64,000 nucleotides of DNA from Alteribacter populi (GCF_002352765.1 NZ_KZ293963.1:2812368-2876367), one strand, 5' to 3'. Counted from the first letter of the stretch, positions 1 through 9,213 are shown. Notes: generated by a model not told the origin, from the sequence alone. Numbers and translations: made by a program.

Positions 1-286
1 AGAAGCGGGTAAAAACCGTATGAGACCTATTTTTATGACTACTTTTGCTACTGCAGCGGCAATGCTTCCTCTTGCGATAGCCACAGGAAGTTCAAGCAGC
101 TTCCAGGTCCCGCTGGCTGTGGTCATTATCTTTGGCCTACTGTTTTCAACCCTTATTACTTTGTTTTTGGTCCCTGCGGTTTACATGATTATGGAGGATA
201 TCATTGGATGGCCAAAGCGATTCTTTAACCGAAAACGCCAAAAAGGAAACCAAAGTGAGATGGAAAACATGAAACATACTGGTTAG
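1..286 (+). CDS. RND-family efflux transporter, C-terminal end (partial)
   Basis: The reading frame is open from the left edge of the window and ends at 286, so only the last ~95 residues are present. The segment EAGKNRMRPIFMTT followed by a long hydrophobic stretch ending in LFLVPAVYMIMED is the characteristic end of HAE1/AcrB-type resistance-nodulation-division pumps; in Bacillus the common member is SwrC. These proteins sit in the cytoplasmic membrane and export drugs or surfactants using proton motive force. The final transmembrane helices and a short charged cytoplasmic tail (KRFFNRKRQK) are visible. The ATG at 20 is internal, not a start. Substrate cannot be told from this part. Confidence 0.85.
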   Translation, partial: EAGKNRMRPIFMTTFATAAAMLPLAIATGSSSSFQVPLAVVIIFGLLFSTLITLFLVPAVYMIMEDIIGWPKRFFNRKRQKGNQSEMENMKHTG

Positions 287-294
287 ACCTCAAT

Positions 295-326
295 AACGCC
301 CCTATCACGTATGTAACAGGGGCGTT
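295..326 (+). terminator. Hairpin after the RND gene
   Basis: Perfect 9-bp GC-rich inverted repeat (AACGCCCCT / AGGGGCGTT) with a 14-nt loop, 8 nt after the stop codon of the RND gene. No T-run follows, so termination is inferred from position and stem strength. Confidence 0.55.
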
Positions 327-374
327 CATGTATCCTTATGTTGGACTTTAAAGCATTAATCGTTTAATAGGTAA

Positions 375-512
375 CGGGGCTTTCCTATATCAGGGATATT
401 CTGTGTAGTTATATCATTATTAATAGCAAAGCCTAGTAGAGCCCAACAGGAATATGTTGGTTATCTTCATAATACAGATGAGTTCATGAAGAAGGAGTCC
501 GCAGCTAAGTAA
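375..512 (+). pseudogene. Possible remnant of a sodium:solute symporter C-terminus
   Basis: A short open stretch without a plausible start or ribosome binding site encodes a hydrophobic segment (GIFCVVISLLIAKP) followed by a polar tail ending HNTDEFMKKESAAK and a stop. A helix ending in a lysine-proline and a short hydrophilic tail resembles the end of Na+/solute symporters. It looks like the surviving 3' end of a deleted gene. The assignment rests on ~45 residues and is weak. The rest of 287-679 holds only the hairpin at 295-326 and another (CCCCGTC / GACGGGG, 616-639). Confidence 0.3.
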
Positions 513-679
513 ACCAGTTAAAAAGAATGAAAATTCAAGTGTACTTGAAAATCAATAAGGAATAAAAGCCTCCCCTTATAGGGGATGAACATCAAAAATT
601 AAACAACTTTTTTAACCCCGTCCTAAAATCGTGACGGGGCTATGCATATTTGAGGTTCTAAAATTAAATAACTTTATTG

Positions 680-1113
680 TCACTCTACATCACAGTCTTT
701 AAAGTAAGACTGAATGGTCTCGGTTCGTCTGTCCGGAAGAACATCAATGATCTCTTTTGCCTCTACATCCACAATGACCGTTTGGAAGCGTTCGCCCCCT
801 GCATCTCTTTAAACTCATCCAGTGCAATCGCACACGGAAGAACACGGCGCTTTGGTATTTCATGCTTATCAAAAAGACGGATGACCCGTGAAGAACTCAT
901 TCCCGTTATCCTTCCTGCCTGAGTAAAAGACAGGTCTCCGGAAAGCGTCACCGCCTTCCGCCCGAGCCGGGTCCCTTGAAAAAGCTGGTCTCGGTACCCG
1001 TGAACCTTCTTGGTTTTGGCCTTGCACTTCGGGCATTGTTGCATACGAACCTCCGTCCGAAGCTCAAACCAAAAGCCACCTTCTCCTGAATCCCATACAT
1101 CTACATATCGGTC
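680..1113 (-). pseudogene. Decayed ISL3-family transposase
   Basis: Reading leftwards from 1113, the translation runs VWDSGEGGFWFEL, then CPKCKAKTKKVHGYRDQ (the zinc-binding N-terminus of ISL3/IS204 transposases), then SFTQAGRITGMSSSRVIRLFD (HTH region), then LPCAIALDEFKE (the start of the DDE domain). At about 770 the frame shifts and continues as GERFQTVIVDVEAKEIIDVLPDRRTE, again typical of ISL3 transposases, before a stop at 680. Intact family members are over 400 residues, so the gene has an internal deletion after the zinc finger, a frameshift and a lost C-terminus. I could not identify terminal inverted repeats or target duplications. It is an old, immobile insertion remnant. Confidence 0.75.
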
Positions 1114-1314
1114 TTAAATCCCTAATAAGTTTATGATAAATTTAGGTTGCACTTGAATCCCTCGCTTACAGTCTGGTTGTGGTGACTTTAGACTATCAAA
1201 GAGAGTGGATTCGATGCTATTTTTTTGTCCTTTTTTAAGGAATGGGTTAATCTTGCATGTGCCAATCCCCACCACAACATTCAGTATAGAGCCTAAATAA
1301 TAACGTTCAATTTG

Positions 1315-1344
1315 AAAAAGCCTGGACTCCATCCAGGCTTTTTT
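1315..1344 (-). terminator. Rho-independent terminator of the S9 peptidase gene
   Basis: 10-bp stem (AAAGCCTGGA / TCCAGGCTTT) with a 5-nt loop starting 7 nt after the peptidase stop, followed on the minus strand by a T-run. T residues also flank the other side, so it could work in both directions. Confidence 0.85.
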
Positions 1345-1350
1345 CGGCTT

Positions 1351-3153
1351 TTATTTTCCTGGTACGCGATGCTTTTCCAAAAAATCCAAAATCTCCTTAT
1401 ACACTTTAATTTCATTTTCTTTTTTGGAAAATCCGTGCCCTTCATCGTCTAGCACGAGGTAATCAACAGCCGTTCCTTGTTTTTGTAGTGCATCGACGAT
1501 TTGGTCAGATTCTTCTTTTACTACTCTTGGATCGTTCGCTCCTTGGATAACGAGGATTGGGTTGGTCATCGTAGAAAGATACGTCACCGGTGAATCCTTT
1601 TCAAATCGTTCTTTATCACGCTCTGGGTCACCAATCCAACGCTCCATAATTGGTTTCCAATGGTCTGGAACAGAATTGACGAACGTAAACAAATTCGATA
1701 CACCGAATATATCAATCACTGCCCGGAAGTATTCAGGATGTCTTCCGGCAAGTAACAACGTCATATAGCCACCATAGCTGCCTCCAAGTACAAATAACCG
1801 GTCTTTGTCACATTTATTCGTATCAAATAACCACTCAACCCCTGCAACACAATCAAGACGCGGCCCTTCTCCCCAGTCTTGTTCAACAAGTTTTACAAAT
1901 GAAGAACCGTACCCTGTGCTTCCTCGAAAGTTAGGAGCAAAAATAGAATACCCTTGGTTTAAAATGCATTGGAACATGGCACGGAATGTTTTTCTTTCGG
2001 CCGCTTGTGGACCCCCGTGCGGCCAAAAAATCACGTGTCCGTTGTCTTGTTCAGGCTTCGCTTTAAACCATAACGCTTCAATTTCTTTTTTATCAAAAGA
2101 TGGATAAGTCACAACTTCCGGCTCTACCAGCTCTTCCTTTTCAATACCTAGTACTTTATTTTCAGTGAGTTTTCTCCATTTATTATTCTTTTCTAAACGA
2201 TATAAGTTTGTAGGCTCCGTTGCACTGGTCCCAAGAATATAAACCTGCCCACTCTTTCCAACCTTCACTTGTTCAATAGCAGTTAATGGGCTATCAAGGC
2301 GTACTGGGCTATCATTGTCTTTCTTTAAAGAATACAGATGATCCTCTACACCTTTCTCTGTCCATAAATACAACGTTTCTGACTCTTTATGCCACTCGAT
2401 CCCTTCGACACTTTCCTCTTTTAAAGAGAGGTATTTGCTATGTTTACCTGTAGAAATATCATATTTTGCAATGTAGGCATATTCAGATCTATCGTTCGTC
2501 ACATACAAAAGCTCTGTATCAGATACAAAGATACTATGGTTAAAGACATGAACACGTTCCGGGTCCTCACTAAGCGTAACTTTTTCACCTGTTTGTGTAT
2601 CTAATAAATAACCGATAACATATGTGTTCGCAAGTAACTGTTGCAAAACAACATACCTTTCGTTTAGTGAAACCGTATTAATAAATGTCGGCCCTTGTGC
2701 CCCTTCATATAAAAGCTCTTCCGACTCGCTTTCAATGTTAAAGCGGTATCCGTTTAGAAAGCTTGGGTTTCCTTTACTCGTCACATAATAAAGATGGTTT
2801 CCTTCTTGATTTAAATGAGCAAAGTAATACTTCTCTTCTTTATCTGCTTCAATCAGCTTTTTCTTATTTCCACCTTTATATGGAACAGCGTATAAATGGT
2901 AATTCTCATCCCCATCATGATCAAACCCTGCCAAGACAAACTTTTTGTTAGGGTCCTCCTTTAAAAATTGGCAAGACTGCTCTGTATGAGTGAATAAATA
3001 AGGAAATCCATTCGGTAAATCCATTGCCCACACATTCATTTTTCCGTTTAAATTTGTTGAAAAAAGCACTCTTTTCTCATCATCAGAGACGGTGAAGTTC
3101 GATATCGTATATGTTTGAAAAAATTGTTCCACTGTCGGATCAGCAAAATTCAT
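1351..3153 (-). CDS. S9 family prolyl oligopeptidase / acylaminoacyl peptidase-like
   Basis: Cytoplasmic serine peptidase of 600 residues. The N-terminal ~330 residues are a beta-propeller-like region; the C-terminal part is an alpha/beta hydrolase with nucleophile motif GGSYGGY (Ser459), the acid in GANDPR (about Asp541) and the His in DEGHGF (about His573), so the triad is complete. The sequence HGGPQAAERK before the nucleophile gives the oxyanion region. No signal peptide is present. I place the start at the ATG at 3153, which has AAAGGA 9 nt upstream; the in-frame ATG at 3162 would lie inside that ribosome binding site. The closest well-known relative is the YuxL-type peptidase of bacilli. 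Transcribed alone, with a terminator just after the stop. Substrates are likely short peptides or acylated peptides, by family. Confidence 0.9.
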   Translation of the reverse strand: MNFADPTVEQFFQTYTISNFTVSDDEKRVLFSTNLNGKMNVWAMDLPNGFPYLFTHTEQSCQFLKEDPNKKFVLAGFDHDGDENYHLYAVPYKGGNKKKLIEADKEEKYYFAHLNQEGNHLYYVTSKGNPSFLNGYRFNIESESEELLYEGAQGPTFINTVSLNERYVVLQQLLANTYVIGYLLDTQTGEKVTLSEDPERVHVFNHSIFVSDTELLYVTNDRSEYAYIAKYDISTGKHSKYLSLKEESVEGIEWHKESETLYLWTEKGVEDHLYSLKKDNDSPVRLDSPLTAIEQVKVGKSGQVYILGTSATEPTNLYRLEKNNKWRKLTENKVLGIEKEELVEPEVVTYPSFDKKEIEALWFKAKPEQDNGHVIFWPHGGPQAAERKTFRAMFQCILNQGYSIFAPNFRGSTGYGSSFVKLVEQDWGEGPRLDCVAGVEWLFDTNKCDKDRLFVLGGSYGGYMTLLLAGRHPEYFRAVIDIFGVSNLFTFVNSVPDHWKPIMERWIGDPERDKERFEKDSPVTYLSTMTNPILVIQGANDPRVVKEESDQIVDALQKQGTAVDYLVLDDEGHGFSKKENEIKVYKEILDFLEKHRVPGK

Positions 3154-3329
3154 AAAAAACATTCCTTTTATATGCAGTTTGAGTCGGAAAATTCCGACAT
3201 TAAAAGTTTACCACAAAAGCGACATCTGGTAAATATTCACTTTTGAAGCCCTGAATTATCGACTTTTCATCCAAGTATGTAAAGAAGCATGTCACCCCCA
3301 GTAAGGAACACATGCTTTTTAGATCATTG

Positions 3330-4145
3330 CTATTCGTAATGTACGGTTTTCAGGTGAATTCGTCCATAGTGAAAATCGCCTTCTGCCAAATGCCAGAACG
3401 AGTCCGTTTGGTATGGGACGGTTACGCCATGGATCGTTTGATAACCCGTATAGTGCACGGACCACTTTTCTTTTTCGTCGTTTCGGTAGCGGCCTTCGGA
3501 GGTCATTTTTTCAATCAGGCCGTCCTCATTAAAAGTATATATGACCGTATCCTCTTCACTTCCGTTTCGAAGGGTTGCTTTAACGTGCCGCTCATCCACC
3601 TCAGCCCAAGTGATCGACGAATTATGAATGATAGCCTGTGGGAACCATGGGATCTCAGACAAGTAACGAAGTCCAAGTGATTGACTTACTTTAGGACCTC
3701 CTTGTTTAGTCACAGGTAGAAAAGACCATAACCTTGTCACAATGCTTGCTTCGTTAGCTAATCGCTTTTCGATCGTATTCATACGTACGACTGGATTTAT
3801 TTTCAGGAAAGCCATCCAAGTAAAGGACGGTTCATCTGTTCTGAAAAATTGTTCTCCTTTTACTGGCGTCCATTTCTGATCTGTTTTCAGCCGGCAAAAC
3901 CCTATGTGCGTAACAAAAGCTTGTTTATAATTAAGCTCTTGCTCTGCATTTACCCGTTCTAAGTAACGCTCCACTATTGCTGGCCGTTTTGTCTCTTGAT
4001 TCGTCTCTTCTGTGATGTTTTTTAGTTTAAGCACATCTTCTCTAAATTGGTTTAGGAACACCCAATTGCTAATAAGGAGCACTCCCAAAAAAATGATCGA
4101 TGCAACGACTAGTACAACCACGATATCAGAAAGTATTTGTTCCAT
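3330..4145 (-). CDS. Membrane-anchored conserved protein (DUF6544/DUF6920-like)
   Basis: A 271-residue protein with one N-terminal membrane helix (about residues 6-28, VVVLVVASIIFLGVLLIS), after which the remainder is probably soluble. Blocks such as FCRLKTDQKWTPVKGEQFF, DEPSFTWMAF and WAEVDERHVKATL match, from memory, the DUF6544-type family of bacilli, which has no known function. The ATG at 4145 is chosen because GAGGG lies 8 nt upstream; the in-frame ATG at 4160 has no good ribosome binding site. It appears monocistronic, with the S9 peptidase downstream on the same strand. No catalytic motif is evident. Confidence 0.7.
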   Translation of the reverse strand: MEQILSDIVVVLVVASIIFLGVLLISNWVFLNQFREDVLKLKNITEETNQETKRPAIVERYLERVNAEQELNYKQAFVTHIGFCRLKTDQKWTPVKGEQFFRTDEPSFTWMAFLKINPVVRMNTIEKRLANEASIVTRLWSFLPVTKQGGPKVSQSLGLRYLSEIPWFPQAIIHNSSITWAEVDERHVKATLRNGSEEDTVIYTFNEDGLIEKMTSEGRYRNDEKEKWSVHYTGYQTIHGVTVPYQTDSFWHLAEGDFHYGRIHLKTVHYE

Positions 4146-4361
4146 TTGACTTTCCCTCATTTCAATCTCAGTATCTCATCTTACCCCCATTGTACTGCAG
4201 AAAAAATCATAAAGAAAGCTAACTGAATCGACAGCTTAGGTGGTTCCCTCATACAAAAGCCACCCTAAAAGGGCCGATCCACTTACTTTTTTTAAAACCG
4301 CTGTTGCTGGAACTTCGGTAATTGCTTCCACCGTTTTTTTCACCAAACCTTCTTAAAGTAC

Positions 4362-4396
4362 AAAAAAACCATGAACTGATTTCACAGCCCATGGTT
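4362..4396 (-). terminator. Terminator of the cshA-like gene
   Basis: 7-bp stem AACCATG / CATGGTT with a short inner CTG/CAG stem, followed on the minus strand by seven T residues. It lies 62 nt past the helicase stop. The remainder of 4146-4457 shows only a weak inverted repeat near 4230-4260. Confidence 0.85.
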
Positions 4397-4457
4397 AGTG
4401 TTTGTTTGGAGAAAAACCATACAAAGGATTTAACAGCTTGTTATAAGGTTTTCCCGA

Positions 4458-5948
4458 TTATTTTTTTCGTCGTTTACCGGCGAAAGAAAATTCTTTCTTA
4501 CGACCTTCCGAACGATTGCCGCGGCGACCTTGATCTTTTCCACCGGAACGTTGGCGACGGTTGTTGTTTCTACCGCCATCACGGTAGGATCCTCCACCTT
4601 TTCCTTTAGGACCTTTACCTCGCTTGATTCTGACTGGCGGTTCGCTTGTAAGAGTTACTTTCACTTCAGCTTGCTCTTTGCTTACCATTTTCATAGCAGC
4701 AGACACAAGCGTTACAGCGTCGTAATTCTCAAGTAATTCTTCCGCTTTATCTGTAAGATCTGCATAATCGCCACCTGTTACAACTTCAAGAAGCTGTTCA
4801 GAAGCTTGTTGTTGCCGTCCGACATTAGCATCTTGACGTGAAGGTGCTTTCTCATATGTCATTTTTTTCTTCGTCGTTTTTTCAATCACATTTACATGCT
4901 CTTTCTCACGTGGTGTTACAAATGAAAACGCCATGCCGTGTTTTCCTGCTCGCCCAGTACGACCAATGCGGTGTACATAGCTTTCAGGGTCTTGAGGCAA
5001 ATCAAAGTTAAACACGTGAGACACACCGCTCACATCAAGACCACGAGCAGCAACATCTGTCGCAACGAGGATTTCAATACGTTTTTGTTTAAACTTTTGA
5101 ATAACCTTATCACGCTTGTTTTGCGGCAAGTCACCGTGGATACCTTCGACTTCATACCCTCTTTGGAACAATGCATCGGAAAGCTCATCTACACGACGCT
5201 TCGTACGGCCGAAAATGATCGCAAGCTCTGGAGAGTGAATATCAATGAGTCGGCAAAGCGTATCGAATTTTTTTTGCTCATTTACTTCAACATAGCGTTG
5301 GTCGATGTTTTCAACTGTCATTTCTTTTGATTTCACACTGATTTGTTCCGGGTTGTTCATATACTTGTTAAGGATTGACTTCAGTCGTGGTGGCATTGTC
5401 GCTGAAAACAGCAACGTTTGTCGCTCAGTTGGGACAGATTCAAGAATTTCCTCAATCTCCTCAACAAAGCCCATACTTAGCATTTCGTCGGCTTCATCTA
5501 ATACCACTGTATTGATGTTGCTTAGTGAAATCGTTTTTCTTCTCATGTGATCTTGCAGTCGCCCTGGTGTTGCCACGATAATTTGCGGATTCTTCTTCAG
5601 TCCGCGAATTTGTCGTGAAATTTCCTGTCCACCATAAATTGGTAATACACGGACGCTACTATATCGGCCAATTTTATTTAATTCCTCTGCAACCTGAATA
5701 GCGAGCTCACGAGTAGGGGCTAACACAATACCTTGAGGGTGTTTGGTTTCCTGCTCCATTTTTTCAATGAGTGGAATTCCAAAAGCGGCTGTTTTACCTG
5801 TACCTGTTTGGGCTTGACCTATCACATCTTTACCGGTCTTTGCGATCGGAAGTACTTGCTTTTGAATCGGGGTCGCTTCTTCAAACCCCATTTGATCTAG
5901 TGATTTTAATATCATCGGTTGAATATTTAATTCTGCAAAAACTGTCAA
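4458..5948 (-). CDS. cshA: DEAD-box ATP-dependent RNA helicase, CshA type
   Basis: A 496-residue helicase with the complete motif set: Q motif (FEEATPIQKQ), Walker A AQTGTGKT (about residues 46-53), PTRELA, DEADEM, SAT, FGRTKRR, ARGLDV and HRIGRTGRAG. After the two RecA-like domains comes a ~60-residue dimerisation-like segment and a basic tail (RGKGPKGKGGGSYRDGG and similar) that should bind RNA. CshA is the main DEAD-box helicase of the RNA degradosome and of cold adaptation in bacilli. It starts at a TTG with AAAGGAG 10 nt upstream; there is no better in-frame ATG. A cold-shock gene lies directly upstream on the same strand with its own terminator, so the two are separate units. Confidence 0.93.
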   Translation of the reverse strand: MTVFAELNIQPMILKSLDQMGFEEATPIQKQVLPIAKTGKDVIGQAQTGTGKTAAFGIPLIEKMEQETKHPQGIVLAPTRELAIQVAEELNKIGRYSSVRVLPIYGGQEISRQIRGLKKNPQIIVATPGRLQDHMRRKTISLSNINTVVLDEADEMLSMGFVEEIEEILESVPTERQTLLFSATMPPRLKSILNKYMNNPEQISVKSKEMTVENIDQRYVEVNEQKKFDTLCRLIDIHSPELAIIFGRTKRRVDELSDALFQRGYEVEGIHGDLPQNKRDKVIQKFKQKRIEILVATDVAARGLDVSGVSHVFNFDLPQDPESYVHRIGRTGRAGKHGMAFSFVTPREKEHVNVIEKTTKKKMTYEKAPSRQDANVGRQQQASEQLLEVVTGGDYADLTDKAEELLENYDAVTLVSAAMKMVSKEQAEVKVTLTSEPPVRIKRGKGPKGKGGGSYRDGGRNNNRRQRSGGKDQGRRGNRSEGRKKEFSFAGKRRKK

Positions 5949-6387
5949 AAAAACCGAACTCCTTTATTAATTCTTATTTTTTTAGTTCAAAAAAGACGAC
6001 AAAAACCCTAAACTTTTTGAACATCCACTTTTATATAATAAACAGCTCTCTTCTTTTCCTTAAGAGAAGCTTCTAATATCCAGTTATGCTCACTTGAGCG
6101 AGATCTATCCTATATTATTAGCTACTAAATTTTACATCTTTGGCGCCCCATTAAAGGGCATAAAGAAAACCCGGTTTGGACCGAGCTTTGTTAAGGAATG
6201 GCAGAGCCGAAATTACATTTACTTACAATACCCAAAAGTTCCGACAACCATAACTTAAGAAACCCTGAACACGAAAGTGACGGCTTTAACCGGTGTGCTC
6301 CTAGTATTCCTGAATTTGGTTCTCCTCGCCTTCGAACACCTAATAATAGTATAGACGAAGCTGTGTTCTATCTATTCTTGAAGGTAC
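5949..6387. other. Non-coding stretch between cshA and the cold-shock gene
   Basis: About 440 bases carrying no convincing gene on either strand; short open frames here lack ribosome binding sites and protein-like composition. As cshA is read leftwards, this must hold its promoter and a long 5' leader. Long leaders are usual for cold-regulated helicase genes, but I see no recognised riboswitch. Confidence 0.4.
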
Positions 6388-6424
6388 TAAAAAGGGCATA
6401 TTCCCTATACGTTGGAATATGCCC
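6388..6424 (-). terminator. Terminator of the cold-shock gene
   Basis: Perfect 11-bp stem (GGGCATATTCC / GGAATATGCCC) with a 9-nt loop followed on the minus strand by a six-base T-run, 28 nt past the csp stop. Confidence 0.93.
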
Positions 6425-6451
6425 GTTCATTCCTATTGGAATCGAGTTGTA

Positions 6452-6649
6452 TTACAGACGTACAACGTTTGCAGCTTGTGGTCCACGGTCGCCTTCAACG
6501 ATTTCAAATTCAACTTCTTGACCTTCTTCAAGAGTTTTGAAACCTTCAGCTTGGATCGCAGAGAAGTGTACAAATACGTCGTCTCCGTCTTCACGCTCGA
6601 TGAAACCGAAACCTTTTTCAGAGTTGAACCATTTTACTTTACCTGTCAT
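6452..6649 (-). CDS. cspA: Cold-shock protein, CspA/CspB family
   Basis: A 65-residue single cold-shock domain protein. RNP1 (KGFGFIE, residues 12-18) and RNP2 (VFVHF, residues 25-29) are intact, as is the N-terminal GKVKWFN. It acts as a cytoplasmic RNA chaperone that melts secondary structure and helps translation at low temperature. The ribosome binding site AAAGGAGG is nearly perfect. The mRNA leader is about 120 nt from the predicted start point, consistent with the thermosensing leaders of csp genes. The neighbouring DEAD-box helicase gene fits the same physiological role. Monocistronic, with its own promoter and terminator. Which of the several Csp paralogues of bacilli it corresponds to cannot be decided. 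Confidence 0.95.
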   Translation of the reverse strand: MTGKVKWFNSEKGFGFIEREDGDDVFVHFSAIQAEGFKTLEEGQEVEFEIVEGDRGPQAANVVRL

Positions 6650-6775
6650 AATTGACGGCCTCCTTTAAAGAAAAGAAAATTCGTGAAAACTGAATACCGC
6701 AAAACCATCTTTCTCCAAAATCCTTACGAGGCCGGAAAAAATGTTTTTCGATGTTCCAGATTTTCAATCTTCTTC

Positions 6776-6804
6776 ACTATATCATGTCAGTTTTTGAAAA
6801 GCAA
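6776..6804 (-). promoter_or_regulatory. SigA-type promoter of the cold-shock gene
   Basis: Minus strand -35 TTGCTT, 17-nt spacer, -10 TATAGT. This predicts a transcript starting near 6769 with a ~120-nt untranslated leader (6650-6769). Confidence 0.7.
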
Positions 6805-6829
6805 ATTTTGCTATTAATAAAAACAGCCT

Positions 6830-7008
6830 AACGGTCTTTTATTAAAAACAGCTTCAGCTTCCTCATGGAAACCACCCTGCGGGGTCTTCAGCTGCTCCTG
6901 CGGTTCCTCGTCGCAAGAAGACCCTTGTTGCTTTTCCCGCTAGAGTCGCCGCCTTTCGCTCTTTCGTTTTATAAATCAAAAACAACAATCTATGCCATTA
7001 AAGGCTTT
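6830..7008. repeat. Intergenic repeat-like block
   Basis: No gene. The part at about 6933-6985 (CCCGCTAGAGTCGCCGCCTT followed by CTCTTTCGTTTTATAAATCA) recurs with few changes at about 40175-40215, so it belongs to a dispersed intergenic repeat family of this genome. Confidence 0.55.
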
Positions 7009-7389
7009 CTATCCTTGAATAGCGACAGCTTCCACTTCGACTAATGCGTTTTTCGGAAGTTTTGCTACTTCAATAGCACTTCTCGCAGGAAAAGGCTCAC
7101 GTAAATAAGAAGCATAAATCTCATTTACCGTTGCGAAATCGTTCATATCTTGTAAAAAAATCGTTAATTTTACCGCTTGGTACAGGGAGCTGCCACTCGC
7201 CTCAAGCACAGTTTGGACATTTTTCATGACTTGGTGAGTTTGTGCTTCTACCCCTTCAACCATTTCCCCTGACTCGGGATCTAAACCGATTTGTCCAGAA
7301 GTATAAACCATGCCGTTTACTGTAACCGCTTGTGAATAAGGGCCAATCGCATTGGGTGCGTTTGACGTTTGTACTGGTTGAATTTTCAT
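7009..7389 (-). CDS. ridA: RidA/YjgF family reactive-intermediate deaminase
   Basis: A 126-residue protein of the YjgF/YER057c/UK114 family. NAIGPYSQAV near the N-terminus, TSGQIGLDPESGE, and PARSAIEV with the substrate-binding Arg103 are all present, so it should hydrolyse enamine/imine intermediates released by PLP enzymes. The start is the ATG at 7389, with GGAGGG 7 nt upstream; upstream in-frame codons lack a site and homology. It lies 109 bp after the pxpC stop on the same strand and may be co-transcribed with the 5-oxoprolinase genes. In this window the PLP enzymes IlvA and IlvE supply a typical need for RidA, though they are far away. Confidence 0.92.
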   Translation of the reverse strand: MKIQPVQTSNAPNAIGPYSQAVTVNGMVYTSGQIGLDPESGEMVEGVEAQTHQVMKNVQTVLEASGSSLYQAVKLTIFLQDMNDFATVNEIYASYLREPFPARSAIEVAKLPKNALVEVEAVAIQG

Positions 7390-7498
7390 TAAAAATCCCT
7401 CCGCTTTCGATATGTAGTCACCTTTTATTTTAGCATAAGTCAACATCAAAATATGGACAGGTTCTGATATTCCGAGCAAGTCCCCTCTCATACGAAAA

Positions 7499-8449
7499 TC
7501 ATTTACAATAAACAGCTAGTTGTGTAAGGAACTTTTCCTGTTTGCGCGCTAGCTCCTGTGCTTTTTCCACACTCACTCGTTCAAATGAGACTGTCCCTCC
7601 TGGTGGTACTTGCGCAACCCTGGGCAAATCAACACTAATGATGTTCGCTATTTTCGTGTATCCTCCTGTCGTTTGCCGGTCCGCCATTAAAATAATCGGC
7701 TTTCCGTCTCCGGGAACTTGAATTGAACCAGGAGCGATAGCGTCGGATAAAATGTCCGCTCCAATTTTGTGTTTGAGTTTTGCTCCCTCTAGACCGTACC
7801 CCATCCGATCAGACTGGTGGGTAACTTTATATACTTCTGAGAAAAAAGTATCCAAAGATTCTTCAGTAAATGCATCTTCTTGAGGTCCGACAATAACGCG
7901 AACAGTGGTGTTTTTTTCGTAATGAGGAGTAGCTGAAGGAATCAGTTTCCTTTTTCCGCGTACATGATCTTTTCCGCCATTTACTTTCAGCACATCTCCT
8001 TTTTGCAGCTCGCGACCGTCAAGCCCGCCAATTCCAATTCGCAACGCGGTTGACTTACTCCCCATCACTTCTGGTAGTGCAAAACCGCCAGCCACACTCA
8101 TGTAAAGCCTAGCGCCATCTATAGGTTGGCGAAAGGAAATTTGCTGTCCTGCCTTCACATGACAGCTCTTCCACATGAAAGCGGGAACATTGTCGATATG
8201 TGGTTGCAAGTCGGCACCTGTAAACGCAACGACTAAGTCTTCGTGCATCTTAAAAGAAGTTCCCATAATCGTCATTTCAAGTGCTGCTTCTGCTCGATCG
8301 TTTCCGACTAGGATGTTTGCCACTTGAAGCGCGTACTCATCCATAGCTCCAGATGGGCTGAGACCAAACTGCTGGTACCCATGACGCCCAAGATCCTGAA
8401 CCGTAGTTAATAATCCGGGTTTTAATACTTCAAGACCTTCCATTATCAT
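7499..8449 (-). CDS. pxpC: 5-oxoprolinase subunit PxpC (biotin-dependent carboxyltransferase-like)
   Basis: A 316-residue protein of the KipA/urea amidolyase C-terminal family: LLTTVQDLGRHGYQQFGLSPSGAMD at the N-terminus and RVIVGPQEDAFTEES in the middle are family hallmarks. With PxpA and PxpB it forms the ATP-dependent 5-oxoprolinase that opens pyroglutamate to glutamate. It overlaps the pxpA stop in an ATGA arrangement, which suggests translational coupling. An in-frame ATG two codons later is an equally possible start. The older name KipA refers to an effect on sporulation kinase regulation in B. subtilis; the metabolic role is better supported. Confidence 0.9.
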   Translation of the reverse strand: MIMEGLEVLKPGLLTTVQDLGRHGYQQFGLSPSGAMDEYALQVANILVGNDRAEAALEMTIMGTSFKMHEDLVVAFTGADLQPHIDNVPAFMWKSCHVKAGQQISFRQPIDGARLYMSVAGGFALPEVMGSKSTALRIGIGGLDGRELQKGDVLKVNGGKDHVRGKRKLIPSATPHYEKNTTVRVIVGPQEDAFTEESLDTFFSEVYKVTHQSDRMGYGLEGAKLKHKIGADILSDAIAPGSIQVPGDGKPIILMADRQTTGGYTKIANIISVDLPRVAQVPPGGTVSFERVSVEKAQELARKQEKFLTQLAVYCK

Positions 8450-9213
8450 CGTTCTCCCACCCGCTTAATATCAACACCAGCTTTCAAGAGTTCATTTTTA
8501 AGACGTGTGACAAATGTAAGTGCCTGAGGAGTGTCACCATGTACACAAATCGTGTCAGGTTGAATCGAAATTTCACTTCCGTCTTCAGCTCGCACAATCT
8601 TTTCTCGGACCATTCTCAGCGTTCGTTCAACGACCTCATCTTCATCATGTATCACGGCATTCGGTTGTGTACGCGGGGTAAGTGTTCCGTCGGGCTGGTA
8701 GGTTCGGTCAGCAAAGACTTCTTGTGCAACGTGAAGGCCCCGCTTTCTTCCCTCTTTAATCAATTCACTTCCTGCTAGCCCAAATAAAATAAGAGAGGAA
8801 TCTACATCTTGAACAGCTTTTGCGATAGCTTGAGCTATGACAGGGTCTTTTGCTGCCATATTAAATAACGCGCCATGCGGTTTCACATGTTGCAGCTTCG
8901 TGTCGCGGATGGTAACAAAGGCTTGCAATGCTCCCACTTGATAAACAACCATGTTGTATACATCATCAGCATCTACTTCTATGTATCTTCTGCCAAATCC
9001 AACGAGGTCAGGTAAACCAGGGTGCGCACCAAGACCAACCTTATTGTCAGCTGCTTTTTTAACAGTCTCATGCATTACATTATGGTCTCCAGCATGATAA
9101 CCACATGCAATGTTAGCAGAGCTTACAAGAGATAAAACTTCCTTATCTTGACCAATTGTATAATTACCAAAGCTTTCTCCTAAATCACTATTTAAGTCGA
9201 TCCGGTGTTTCAT
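8446..9213 (-). CDS. pxpA: 5-oxoprolinase subunit PxpA (LamB/YcsF family)
   Basis: A 255-residue protein starting MKHRIDLNSDLGESFGNYT, the signature of the LamB/YcsF family. SANIACGYHAGDH and GAHPGLPDLVGFGRR carry the conserved His/Asp residues, and HVKPHGALFN and VHGDTPQA follow as expected. It is the subunit that completes cleavage of the 5-oxoproline ring. The start at 9213 is set by GGAGG 9 nt upstream and by homology; the open frame extends further upstream without either. Its first codons overlap the end of pxpB by 26 bp, so pxpB-pxpA-pxpC is one translation-coupled unit. Confidence 0.92.
   Translation of the reverse strand: MKHRIDLNSDLGESFGNYTIGQDKEVLSLVSSANIACGYHAGDHNVMHETVKKAADNKVGLGAHPGLPDLVGFGRRYIEVDADDVYNMVVYQVGALQAFVTIRDTKLQHVKPHGALFNMAAKDPVIAQAIAKAVQDVDSSLILFGLAGSELIKEGRKRGLHVAQEVFADRTYQPDGTLTPRTQPNAVIHDEDEVVERTLRMVREKIVRAEDGSEISIQPDTICVHGDTPQALTFVTRLKNELLKAGVDIKRVGER

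Noticed and set aside
1114..1332. 72-residue minus-strand frame beside the ISL3 remnant
   Set aside because: Starts inside the peptidase terminator and has no start signal; probably random sequence around the IS remnant.
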